Below are positions 43,692-54,340 of a stretch of 64,000 nt of DNA, in pieces. A program made the position numbers and the translations under genes. Under the pieces are notes generated by a model. That model was not told the DNA's origin, ran no database searches, and saw only the letters and a list, made by a program, of their open reading frames with translations. The stretch's first letter is position 1; each line of letters begins with the position of its first letter. The DNA comes from Notolepis coatsorum (Eukaryota > Chordata > Actinopteri > Aulopiformes > Paralepididae). The DNA is taken from contig OZ020594.1 in NCBI GenBank assembly GCA_963971535.1, forward strand, positions 111,224,251 to 111,288,250, written 5' to 3'.

Positions 43692-43825
43692 CTCCACTTC
43701 CCTGACTCCTTCCCCGGCTGCTCTCGCGTGTTTTCTCCACTTCCCTGCCTCCTCCCCGGCTGCTCTCGCGTGTTTTCTCCACTTCCCTGCCTCCTCCCCG
43801 GCTGCTCTTGCATGTTTTCCCTCTC
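43692..43825. repeat. 42-bp tandem repeat, 3 copies
   Basis: Unit contains CTCCACTTCCCTG and CCGGCTGCTCTCGCGTG. Adjacent to the end of the L2 sequence. Confidence 0.8.
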
Positions 43826-44154
43826 CTCTCTGAAAGTAGCCTCGCCCTCGATCCACTCCACAACACATCTTCCTGAATGACTGACACACGCGTTTGTGTG
43901 TTTCTAGTGTAAAGTGTCTCTGTGACGGAACTCTACTGGACCAAGGCTTTCTACTCAATCATCTGGATCAGAACCTTCTTCTTGTGGAACCAGACAGCAG
44001 ACTGGACACCACAACATCTGTAAGTACAAACATGTAAACATTGTTTCCTCTTATTGCTCCTCCTTGCAGAAGCGGCTCGAAAGGAGCCTTGAAGTTGTAC
44101 AATCCATAGGTGGCGGGTGAGCTGGACATTAGGGTAGGCTGTAGATGGGATGGT
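43826..44154. other. Unassigned DNA, possible non-coding exon
   Basis: AGACAGCAGACTGGACACC followed by ACATCTGTAAGTAC at about 44010-44025 looks like an exon ending at a splice donor, but no partner exon is near. Speculative. Confidence 0.2.
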
Positions 44155-44164
44155 AACTCGCGCG

Positions 44165-44669
44165 CCTGCGAATTCTAGAGACTAAGACGGAGAGGCTTAG
44201 GCTAAGCTTCTTCCCCCAGGCCATCAGAGCCTTGAACAATGAACATCGAGAGACACAGAAACTGAACTATCCACACACAAGTACATACACGACACGCACG
44301 CTGAGCACGCTCACACACTAGCAGCCACTTTAACACTCATGCCGCACACACGCACACTTATGGCCAGAGGAAAGGCCACTTAAAATAGTATAACATCAGG
44401 AACAGTGTATTGCACTACTAAAGCTAACTAGCATGTCCTATATGCTCTGTAAATACTAATGTACAGATACCGAGATGGCACACCATGTACCTGTTTATTG
44501 CACTGTTTTATTGGATTCTATTAATATGTTGTACCACTGTATTTTATTGGATTCTATTATATGTTGTACCACTGTATTGCACATCGTCGCGGGCAAGACC
44601 AGCCGCATTTCATTGTATACCTGTATGCCGTGACAATTAAAACTCTTGAATCTTGAATCTTGAATCTTG
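44165..44669 (+). mobile_element. LINE 3' fragment with (AATCTTG)n tail and 10-bp TSD
   Basis: Flanked by AACTCGCGCG at 44155-44164 and 44670-44679. The 5' end encodes the LINE C-terminus TERLRLSFFPQAIRALNNE. The 3' UTR carries ATGTACAGATACCGAG and CGCATTTCATTGTAT, and the tail is four AATCTTG repeats. Same family as 5711-6114. Confidence 0.85.
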
Positions 44670-44679
44670 AACTCGCGCG

Positions 44680-45009
44680 GGGCGCGCAACATTTTTCCTT
44701 TTCCTTTTTTGGTTGCACGCAAACGGTGCTGTCCAGGTTCTGATTTCATACAATACACGTCACACACCCACTAGGCTACTACATCGAGCCCCACTCATTT
44801 CATATAGTGCAAATTAATTGTTCAAATGAAGACATCCAATATGATTAACCATTGTCTTACCTTAATGCAACAAAAAAAATCGACGTTTCGCGCATCAATG
44901 ATCCTTTCTGCTTTAAGTTTGTCTGTGAGATCACTTTCAATGTGAAGCTGCTTTGAAAACAATGTACATAGTAGCTCTAAAAAGTTTCCACGATTTGATT
45001 AACTCTGAC
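44680..45009. other. Unassigned DNA
   Basis: No gene or transposon terminus recognised. Confidence 0.4.
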
Positions 45010-45400
45010 TCAGTCTCATCATGCCCTCGTAGAGCAAGCCCTTGGCCTCAGGTGATCCGTGTTATGCCCAGGCGGCATGTAACTTGGAATGGAGTTCCAG
45101 GTCTTGGCAGCTCTCACGGAGAGGGCTGATTTGCTAAATGTACTTGTCCTTAATGGAACAGCCAAGTCACCCGGTACAACAGTTCTGGTGAACCTGGAGG
45201 TGAAAAATCAGAAAGTGGGGCTAGACCATGGAGGATTTTGAAGACCAGACTGGCATCGGTTAGTTTGATGATGCGGCGTGATTGGTTACTGCCTGCAGTC
45301 TGGAATGTTAAACGGCCACCACACCTACTGCCATTGACACCTTGGTTGGCCGACCCTTGTGTATTGTCACCACCGGGCTGCAGCAGCCCACACACACACA
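45010..45400 (-). pseudogene. Degraded LINE C-terminal fragment
   Basis: Minus-strand reading in two frames gives DASLVFKILHGLAPLSDF and, further on, TSTFSKSALSVRAAKTWNSI. These are the conserved end of CR1/L2-type LINE proteins. Frameshifts and lack of RT show it is old. Confidence 0.5.
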
Positions 45401-45770
45401 ATATCGTAGCCTAGGCTGCCTATAATAATGCGCAGACTGGGGGTGCTGGTTTGGGTCGGCATAGCCTCGCCTGGCCTTACATACCCGCCGCCTATGGTAT
45501 GAAATTAATTGAAATAAAAAATTAAAACAAATATTTAAAAAAAAAATAATTTTAATTCTTTTTTTTTAATGTTGTGGGACTTGTACAGCACTTTGTTCAA
45601 CTTTGTCAGTGCTGTAAAGTTTAAACCTTTTTAAATCTTAGACAAACAAAACACTTTGCTTTCATGAAATATTGTAAGCCGTCATTTGAGGCTTTATAAA
45701 AGCAGCACAATGAACACAAATCTGTCAGTGCCGAGTCCGACCTCATCTTAAATAACAAACAGTCCTTTGA
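45401..45770. other. Unassigned AT-rich DNA
   Basis: Includes an A/T run at about 45510-45570. No gene recognised. Confidence 0.4.
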
Positions 45771-46597
45771 GCTCAGCCTTCAGAGCCAGGCGCCACAGTA
45801 CCACTCAGAGCCACGCTCAGCCTTCAGAGCCAGGCGCCACAGTACCTCTCAGAGCCACGCTCAGCCTTCAGAGCCAGGCCCCACAGTACCTCTCAGAGCC
45901 ACGCTCAGCCTTCAGAGCCAGGCCCCACAGTACCTCTCAGAGCCACGCACAGCCTTCAGAGCCAGGCCCCACAGTACCTCTCAGAGCCACGCTCAGCCTT
46001 CAGAGCCAGGCCCCACAGTACCTCTCAGAGCCACGCTCAGCCTTCAGAGCCAGGCCCCACAGTACCTCTCAGAGCCACGCTCAGCCTTCAGAGCCAGGCC
46101 CCACAGTACCTCTCAGAGCCACGCTCAGCCTTCAGAGCCAGGCGCCACAGTACCTCTCAGAGCCACGCTCAGCCTTCAGAGCCAGGCGCCACAGTACCTC
46201 TCAGAGCCACGCTCAGCCTTCAGAGCCAGGCCCCACAGTACCTCTCAGAGCCACGCTCAGCCTTCAGAGCCAGGCCCCACAGTACCTCTCAGAGCCACGC
46301 TCAGCCTTCAGAGCCAGGCCCCACAGTACCTCTCAGAGCCACGCTCAGCCTTCAGAGCCAGGCGCCACAGTACCTCTCAGAGCCACGCACAGCCTTCAGA
46401 GCCAGGCGCCACAGTACCTCTCAGAGCCACGCTCAGCCTTCAGAGCCAGGCGCCACAGTACCTCTCAGAGCCACGCTCAGCCTTCAGAGCCAGGCTCCAC
46501 AGTACCTCTCAGAGCCACGCTCAGCCTTCAGAGCCAGGCGCCACAGTACCTCTCAGAGCCACGCTCAGCCTTCAGAGCCAGGCGCCACAGTACCTCT
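45771..46597. repeat. 44-bp minisatellite, about 19 copies
   Basis: Unit starts GCTCAGCCTTCAGAGCCAG and includes CCACAGTACCTCTCAGAGCC. Copies vary mainly at one base (CGCC or CCCC). Because 44 is not a multiple of 3 and the unit has no stop, all three plus-strand frames stay open for long stretches. This creates a spurious 277-residue frame. Confidence 0.95.
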
Positions 46598-47169
46598 TAG
46601 TGTTGTCAAAAATATCGAAAAATCTATACATATCGATTCTGAATATTTAAAACGGTTTCAATACTAATTTCCCGAAATATCGATATTTAATTATTCATAA
46701 TTTTTTTGTATAAGGAAGTTGCATTGTTCATTTCAATACCTGTAATAGTACAGTAGTCCACACACATACATGTGCATTCAGTTAAGTCGGAATATGACTG
46801 TAATACAAACAGTTCAGTTTGTCAGGTACATGCAACACAGATTACAGTGTTTACATGTGTCTGCTTGAGAAAATACCATGTTCTGCAATAAAAATTATTG
46901 AAGTGAGATGAACAGTTATTTTTAAATGTGTGATCTAAAGATAAACCAAATGTTTTAAAAGTGTTATATGTATCTTCTCTTATAGTACGAGAGAAAAGCT
47001 GAGGAGAATCAACCAGCAACAAAAGCAAAATTTATAATTTAATTTTAATAATTTTTTTAACATCTTAAGATTGAACCTTTTTCCCAGTGGTATCGAAAAT
47101 GGTATTGAATATCGATACTTTTCAAGGTATCGTATAGAAGTTAGAAATTCCAGTATCGTGACAACACTA
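46598..47169. mobile_element. MITE with TAGTGTTGTCA termini
   Basis: Starts TAGTGTTGTCA and ends TGACAACACTA, with subterminal AATATCGA/GGTATCG words. 572 bp, no coding. It is inserted exactly at the end of the 44-bp array. I could not find a clean target-site duplication, so the superfamily (hAT-like by terminal sequence) is uncertain. Confidence 0.7.
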
Positions 47170-47469
47170 ATCCCCTCTATCAGATAGATTTATTATTATT
47201 ATTATTGGATACAGGAGTTTGGGTACCAAGAGCTTCTTCAAGTCGATTCTACAGACGGACTGTTTCTATCATCGGAATTAAATAATTATAATGATAATAA
47301 ATACGACAATTATGTTTTGCATTTATAGTCATGACTCAATGAGCAATCTGAGCATTACCTGTCTATGTACAGTACTTCTCTAACCCGTCTGGCTCACAGT
47401 TAACCGACTAGAATAGATGAACGAATTCCATATAAATCTATAGTTCATTAACGATGCAGCAGCTGATAC
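47170..47469. other. Unassigned DNA
   Basis: Contains an ATT run at about 47190-47205. No gene recognised. Confidence 0.4.
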
Positions 47470-48309
47470 TGTATACACACACACATACACTGCTGAATAA
47501 TTCTGTTTTGCCTCAATATATACTGTATATATAATTCTGTTTTGCCTCAATATACAGTATATATAATATATTGATGCAAAACAGAATTATTCAGCAGTGT
47601 GTTGTGTGTGCGTGCGGTGGGCAGGAGCGTGCAACAAGATGGTATATAAATATGGTATATTAATTTAATACCTAGTGTGCTGTGTGATGACAATACATTT
47701 GAATCTAATGCACGCGGCCCTCGCATTATAATGAGCTGGACTGGTGTGTGTGTGCGTGTGGTAACGTGAACGCGATATCTGCCATGCGAGACTAGGCGAG
47801 AGGCTGTATTCAAATCTGAAGTGTTCGACGTTCCGACTCCTCCCCCGGCTGCACTAGTCTACTCTCGTCTACTTTCGAGGCGAGCCGAAATCAATCTCGA
47901 ACACGCCTTTTGTTTGCGCGGCATTCTACTCTACATAAAACATTTCCCTCGATGTGGGGTTTTGTAGTCGGACTCGGAGAGTTGTTTTGATCACCATGGA
48001 GACAGCTAAGAAGAGACGCAGTTCTCAAATGTGGGAACACTTTGATCTGATCAGTCCTAATAAGGTATGTGCTTTATACTCTGAGCTTTGAGGGAAATGT
48101 AGTTTAATAAGGTATGTGCTTTATACTCTGAGCTTTGAGGGAAATGTAGTTTAATAAGGTATGTGCTTTATACTCTGAGCTTTGGGGGAAATGTAGTTTA
48201 ATAAGGTATGTGCATTATACTCTGAGCTTTGAGGGAAATGTAGTTTAATAAGGTATGTGCTTTATACTCTGAGGTTTGAGGGAAATGTAGTTTAATAAGG
48301 TATGTGCAT
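47470..48309 (+). mobile_element. ZBED-type hAT 5' region, copy E
   Basis: Near-identical to 9889-10540, including the 112-bp palindrome (47488-47599), the upstream region with TCGAGGCGAGCCGAAATC, exon 1 (47996-48064) and about six 47-bp donor repeats. It is cut by a BEL/Pao LTR at 48310. Confidence 0.8.
47996..48064 (+). CDS. hAT transposase exon 1 (copy E)
   Basis: Twenty-three codons, METAKKRRSSQMWEHFDLI, ending at AAG/GTATGTGC. It differs from copy C at two residues. No downstream exon is present before the BEL element. Confidence 0.7.
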
Positions 48310-48698
48310 TGTAGTGGCTATTTGTCAACAACAACTAATAAAAACTAAAAAGCCACTGAAGCACCAGGGCAGCGAATCTCACGCAGATCAGGAAGTCCAT
48401 TGTCCAGACAGCATTTGACAGTTTTGTGGTGTTTATTGTCTGTTAATCAAAGAATACAGAAAAATTATGTTTGATTCTATATGATCTCCTGACGCTGGTA
48501 AAACCCATGTACCTTCCCTGATGCCCAGAACCCCTTCAAAGTAAAAGCATTTAGCTGCGACTCATAACTTAAATAATATGGCCGTAAACAAATTAATACT
48601 ACAAAATCACATAACAAATAAATGTAAAAATAGTTAATAGCTCCCACAAATCGGCCCCTAATTGTGAGTCACAATTACCCTTTTATATATATATAACA
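48310..48698 (-). repeat. Probable 3' LTR of BEL/Pao element
   Basis: Bounded by TGTAGTGG at the left and ATATAACA at the right (TGT...ACA on the minus strand), directly abutting the hAT donor repeat at the outer side. A second LTR is not available for comparison, so the inner border is a best guess. Confidence 0.5.
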
Positions 48699-48820
48699 TG
48701 TAAGGGAGCTATTCTTTCTATTCAAGCGTCTTCTGTGTCTCCTTCCCTGCTGCCACTGAAAGAAAACAGATGGTAAGAAGACAGGATAGAAAGAGAGAAT
48801 AGATAGAACAGGTATTATTA

Positions 48821-49735
48821 TTATTCTGTGGCCTCCACCAGCAGGCAGATCTTTGTTACAGGTCTCTCCAAAACGCTGGTTTTAGTTTGGATGCACACAG
48901 ACCGGACCAATCCCTTGTAGTCGGACTTGGTACTCAAAACTCGACCCATCTTCCAGGATCCTCTTGGAGCTGTAGCATCGGCAATAATGACAATATCTCC
49001 TGGGGAGAAGTTTCTTTTTGGAGCTGCCCATCTCTGTCTTTCCTGCATCACAAGTAAGTATTCGGATGTCCATCTCTTCCAAAACAGCTCTGCGATATAC
49101 TGTACTTGCTTCCATTTTCTTCTGATGTACAGGTCATTCTTTTCAAAGAGTCCTGGGGGAAATATGGGTTTTCCTTTCAGCAGGAGAATATGGTTTGGGG
49201 TGAGGGCCTCAAGGTCATTAGGGTCATCAGACACTTTTGTGAGGGGTCTATCGTTTAGTATCGCCTCTACTTCACAAAACAGTGTCTGCAGGCCTTCATC
49301 ATCCAAAACCTGCTGTCCAAGAACAGAGGTCAGTATACTCCTTACTGATCGAATGAGACGCTCCCAAACGCCACCTTGGTGTGAGGCTGTTGGCGTATTA
49401 AAGCTCCACTTAATTCCATCCTGAAATAAGGCATCCTGGATCCTTGCATTATTCAAAGCAGCAAGACTTTGCTTCAATTCTTTGTTTGCTCCAACAAAAT
49501 TTGTGCCGTTATCAGATCTTAAATTTGACACAGGGCCTCTTCTGCATATGAATCTCCGCAAGGCGTTAATGCAAGAGTCTGTGTCAAGTGAATGTGCCAC
49601 CTCCAGGTGTATTGCACGGCTGGTCAGACAAGTGAAAATCACTCCATACCTTTTTAGAAGGCTTCTTCCTCTTTTCACTTCTATGGGCCCAAAATAATCA
49701 ACTCTCACTTTAGTAAAAGGAGCCTTGTCTGTACA
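48821..49735 (-). pseudogene. BEL/Pao integrase core and C-terminus
   Basis: Retroviral-type integrase. It begins at the core APFTKVRVDYFGPIEV (first catalytic Asp). Then come LRSDNGTNFVGANKEL (second Asp) and SHQGGVWERLIRSVR (catalytic Glu), then a C-terminal domain with FSPGDIVIIADATAPRG and MGRVLST, ending at LLVEATE. The N-terminal HHCC zinc domain is almost all missing: the preceding frame stops at HAGRNHMLY and jumps to the core, so roughly 60 residues were deleted near 49735. Confidence 0.85.
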
Positions 49736-50882
49736 ACATGTGGTTCCTCCCAGCGTGTCCTAGTTGTTGATGGATATGACGTAAAATGAGCTGGGAGACA
49801 TGCAGGTCTTTGGAAAGAATGACAGGGTGCTTGGTTTCTGATGGTAATGCAGACCTGTTCAAACGACCACCAACTCTGAGGATGTTGTCCTCCAGTATGG
49901 GGTCTAGTTTGTACAGTGGGCTGTCCTTGGAGACGATATTTAAGCCATGTTTGAGGGAGGCAATTTCACTCTTGAACCTGTGTTTCTGAACAAAACAAAT
50001 GATTGCCTTTTCTGCTTCATCACAATCGTCTGGAGTCAAATGTTTTCCACAGAGTGTGGCTTTGAAGCTCTTGAGTTTCTGTTCAACTGTACTTTTCACT
50101 CCAGCATCTTTGTCATCTTCGGTAGCTTTAAGTTCCTTTCTTTTTTTACTCAGAAGCAACAGAAGTCCTTTAAGTTCAAGGAACCAGGCAACAGACGTTT
50201 TAAGCTTCTTCCAAGATGAGAAGTAGCTGATGAGATGGTCTGTTGGATTTTCTGAATCCTTAACAATGGCATTCACTGCCGCTTCTCTTTTGACCTCCGG
50301 GTCATCAATGGGAATCACTGAATCCATTTCCAGTGTAGGCCACTCATTTTCAGGCAAATACAGGAAATCTGGGCCTTTAATCCTTTTTCCGTGTGTGAGA
50401 AATTCTTCAGCTCTCAATCCACGTGATGCTTCATCAGCAGGATTTACCTTGGAGCCCACATACTTCCACTGGTCAACATCTGTAGCTTCTCTGATTACAG
50501 TGACTCTGTTGGCAACAAACGTATGAAAACGTCTGGTTTCATTGGAGATGTATTTGATGACAGTCGTGCTATCGGTCCAAAACACTGACTTCTCCAGTGG
50601 CCACTGTAGTTCCCTTTGAAGCATGCCATCCATTCGGACAGCAAGGACTGCTGCTGTGAGTTCCAAACGAGGAATGGTGATGTGCTTCAGAGGTGCAACT
50701 CTGGCCTTTCCGGCAAGAAATGAAACATGCACCTTATCGTCTCTATCTTTATCCTTCAGTCTCAGGTACGATACTGTACCATAACCAGCTTCACTGGCAT
50801 CAGCAAAATTATGAATTTGTGCTGTCACAGATGTTTCAAAGTTCAGGGTTTTGATACAGCGTTCCACCTGGCTTGAATACAC
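49710..50882 (-). pseudogene. BEL/Pao RNase H and linker to integrase
   Basis: RNase H with IHNFADASEAGYG, ITIPRLELTAAVLAVR and VFWTDSTTVIKYI (acidic residues present), and NPADEASRGL. A long linker follows, then LHVSQLILRHIHQQLGHAG, the start of the integrase zinc domain. A frameshift at about 50870 separates it from RT. The overlap with the RT frame is 47 bp and looks mutational rather than programmed. Confidence 0.82.
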
Positions 50883-52062
50883 TCATCCTTTGGAGGTCGC
50901 TCAGCCAATCAGACCACTGTTTGGAGAAGGAGGGGGAAATGTGTTCATCCCACTTCAGGTTTTGCCGGCAAAGCTCCTGCAACAGTAACTTGGCTGGCAT
51001 TGTAAAAGGAGCCAAAAATCCTGTCGGGTCATACAGAGAGCTGACCACCGACAAGATACCTCTCCTGGTTTGTGGGCGTGGCTGTAATGAAGTCCTAAAG
51101 CTGAACTGGTCGGACTCAACGCACCATTGCAGTCCAAGTGCTCTTTCCATAGGCAGGTGATCTTTGTCCAAATCCAGCTCTTTCATCTCTGCTGCTCTGA
51201 TGTCACCTGGGATCGATGACAAAACATAACGGCTGGTTGTCACCCATTTTTGAAGGCTGAATCCTCCCTGACTACAGAGCAGAGTCAAATCCTTTACAAG
51301 CTTAATTGCATCTCCCTCCGAGGATGTAGACTTCAGGCAGTCGTCTACATAAAAGTTGTGATTGACTGTTTTGATCACTTCAGGAGGGAAGTGAGTTGCA
51401 TTGTCCTCTGCAGTTCGCCTCAAGGCGTAATTGGCGCAACTGGGGGACGAAACAGCTCCAAACAAATGTACCCTCATTCGATATTCCCTTGGTTCCTGGT
51501 CAGTGTTGCCCTGAGGCCACCAAAGAAAGCGAAGAAAGTTCACATGTTTATCAGGCGCCCGCACCTGATGAAACATGGCCTTGATGTCAGCCATGATTGC
51601 GACAGGCTCTTTCCTGAAGCGAATGAGGACCCCCATAAGAGTGTTGGTGAGATCGGGGCCCTGCAAGAGCTGACAGTTCAGAGATGTTCCTTTGAATGAG
51701 GCTCCACAGTCGTATACAACCCTCCGATTTCCTTTGGTGGGGTGATGTACTCCATGGTGGGGAATGTACCACACTTTTCCCTCATCTTGTTCCAGCTGTT
51801 CAATGGGTACAACTTCAGCATAACCTTGAACCAGCATATCATTGATAAATGAGGTGTACTCCTCTTTAAACTTGATGTTCTTTTCAAATGTCCTCTTCAG
51901 GCCTTGAAGTCGCTGCTCTGCAACACAGCGATTATTTGGCAAGACCGGTTCCTCTTCTCTGAAAGGTAAGTCAATGTAATAATGTCCATCTTTCAACTCT
52001 GTTGTTCTTCTCATTATCTTCATGAATTGAATGTCCTCCCTTGACATTTCCAATGACCCCAC
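50836..52062 (-). pseudogene. BEL/Pao reverse transcriptase
   Basis: RT with WYIPHHGVHHPTKGNRRVV, VAIMADIKAMFHQVR (motif A), LFGAVSSPSCANYALR (motif B) and NHNFYVDDCLKS (catalytic YVDD). The segment LQRMSVFKP ends it before the RNase H frame. Length and order fit the BEL/Pao family. It overlaps the upstream gag-protease frame by 43 bp, in a different frame. Confidence 0.88.
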
Positions 52063-53081
52063 TGATGTTTTTTCATTAAATCATGGTTGTATTGCTTCAT
52101 GAGCATTTCTTCCAGATGTTCCACACATATTCGATTTGTTGTGACAACAGAGCAGCCAGTCTTAACTCTGCTGTTACTTCCACTCCTAAGTGGTCCATTT
52201 ATGACCCAGCCGACTCTTGTTCTGACTGCATATGGTCCTTCACCTTGGCTGTTGATCAGCTCCCATGGTTCCATTACTTTTGCTGCATCAGTTCCGATGA
52301 GCAAATCCACATCTGCATTCAAGTCGTGCAGCTTTATGTTACTCAAGTAAGGCCATTTTTCCACATCATCCTGTCGTGGAATGTTCACACGTGACACTGG
52401 CATAGCTCTTTGGGTTAAGACATTGGGCAATTCAATAAAATCCTCCTTATCCATGCCAGACACTTCCAAGTGAGACAATACATTGGTGCTCACAATTTTC
52501 TCTTGCCCCATTGTTCGTAATAGAATATTGGCTGGCTTGCCACTTAGCCCCAGTCTCTTTGCCAGGTTATGAGTGCAAAAAGTACCGGAACTTCCCGGAT
52601 CCAAGAATGCATATGTCTGCACAACTCTGTCAGTCACTTGGCTTTTCACTTGAACTGCAACAATCGAAAACACAGCATTGTCCTCATCTCCGGCCCCTAT
52701 ACGGCCACATGTTTGAGACTGAACAGATGTTACACTCAGATGGCTCACAGGCTCTTCTGCCTTATTAAAAGGTGTACTTATACCCTTCTGCTCAATGTGT
52801 AGGACTGATGGATGCTTTTGCTGACGCTTTTGCTGACACACACTGCAATCCAATCGACTCCTGCAGTCTTTGCTTATGTGTCCCACTTTCAAGCAACCAA
52901 AACAAATTCCATGCTCCTTTATGAAATGTATTTTGTCCTTTTGTATCTTTAACTTAAACTGTGAGCATTTTTCAAGTGAGTGGCTTGTTCGTTGGCAGAA
53001 TAAACAGCATTTGATGTGACTTTGGGCAGAGAAGGACTTGATCTTATTATCCATGTACCTTTTGTTGTTTCCTTCTTTCAT
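52020..53081 (-). pseudogene. BEL/Pao zinc knuckles and protease
   Basis: Contains two Cys-rich knuckle-like stretches (CCLFCQRTSHSLEKC and CFGCLKVGHISKDC) for nucleic-acid binding. An aspartic protease follows with YAFLDPGSSGTFC (catalytic Asp in D-P-G-S) and VDLLIGTDAAKVM. It ends at QGRTFNS. The Asp is followed by Pro rather than the common Ser/Thr, which may be a substitution in this copy. Confidence 0.8.
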
Positions 53082-53083
53082 TG

Positions 53084-53695
53084 CAGTGACACTGGTGGCA
53101 AAGGTGCTCTGTTTCCTTTGCCTTGGTTGACTGTCAATGGGGGGTTTGTTGCGGCTGGTACATTTTGAATCCTGAATATTTCCAAAAACAGTGGATCAGA
53201 GGCAATTCTAACTTGTTTTTCAACAAAGGTCAATAAATAGTGCTCTGCAACCACGTTGCTCCTGCAAATCACATGCGACGTTCCTCCATTTCTCCCTCAG
53301 CTTATAAGGAAGCTTCATCACAATGTTCCTGAGGTTTGATGGCATGTCCAACTCATTCATTTGCATGATTCTCTGTGTTAAATTAGAGCATTCTCGCAAG
53401 AACAGAGAAAATGATTGTAGTGATTTTACATCTTCATCTTTAACCAGAGGCCAGCTATCAATTTTGTCCATATAAGCAGAAGCAATTTTGTATTCATTTC
53501 CAAAATGTTCAGCAAGCAGGGATTTAGCGCGTTGATATCCCTGAACAGAGGGTAGGTGCTGACAGCTTTTCACCAGGTCTCTTGGTTGTCCCCTGGTGTA
53601 CTGCTCTAAAAAGTGTAAACAATCACTTGCATTGTCGGTTTTAACCTCAACACAACTTTCAAAGGATCTGATGAAGGAATGATACTGAAGAGGAG
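53084..53695 (-). pseudogene. BEL/Pao gag (partial, frameshifted)
   Basis: Gag text runs PLQYHSFIRSFE, HFLEQYTRGQPRDLVKSC, GYQRAKSLLAEHFGNEYK and LPYKLREKWRNVA. A frame change near 53225 leads into LLTFVEKQVRIASDPLF. The first part of gag is missing at the hAT junction. This block pattern is typical of BEL/Pao gag. Confidence 0.8.
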
Positions 53696-54340
53696 ACAGC
53701 TAAGAAGAGACGCAGTTCTCAAATGTGGGAACACTTTGATCTGATCAGTCCTAATAAGGTATGTGCTTTATACTCTGAGCTTTGAGGGAAATGTAGTTTA
53801 ATTAGGTATGTGCTTTATACTCTGAGCTTTGAGGGAAATGTAGTTTAATAAGGCATGTGCATTATACTCTGAGCTTTGAGGGAAATGTAGTTTAATAAGG
53901 TATGTGCTTTATACTCTGAGCTTTGAGGGAAATGTAGTTTTGAGTTTGACGCTCGTATCGGAGCATTGGTTTCACAGCCTCCTCATTCTGGAGCCTTGTC
54001 GTTCAGGTAAACAAAGGTACATTAGGTTAATATCCACCTCTCTGTTTTGTTACAGTAAAATCTGCTTTTATTCATCTACTGACCGCACATCTGATCTGTT
54101 GGGCGTTTCTGCCACTTTTCCATCCAGACTGGGCCTTGACCAGAGGTAGCTGGAGCAGCTAACAAGCTAAGCTGCTATGCTAATGCTAATGCTACACCAC
54201 GTTATGAGTTTGGGAGGATATGTGACGTTAGGTCAGAAACTGGTGCGACTCACTCTCTGTATAGAGAGAGAAATGTGCGTTTATTCAGCTTGGTACTAAT
54301 AATAACTGAACATCTCAACTGTTGAGCGTTTCAGCCACTG
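53695..54340 (+). mobile_element. ZBED-type hAT fragment, copy F
   Basis: Starts inside exon 1 (AAGAAGAGACGCAGTTC), has four 47-bp donor repeats (53759-53943), then the region matching 11190-11560 of copy C (GAGTTTGACGCTCGTATC onward). The promoter and start codon are lost to the BEL junction. Confidence 0.75.

Larger units (their letters stand above)
48310..53695 (-). mobile_element. BEL/Pao LTR retrotransposon, 5'-truncated
   Basis: Order on the minus strand is gag, zinc knuckles and protease, RT, RNase H, integrase, then a 3' LTR at 48310-48698. The 5' LTR, leader and start of gag are absent: gag sequence runs straight into hAT exon 1 of copy F at 53692-53701 through a shared GGAGACAGCT. 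Several frameshifts and a deletion in integrase mean it is inactive. Confidence 0.85.

Noticed and set aside
45767..46600. 277-residue Ser/Pro/Arg-rich open frame
   Set aside because: Entirely made by the 44-bp minisatellite; the frame is open only because the unit has no stop in any frame.
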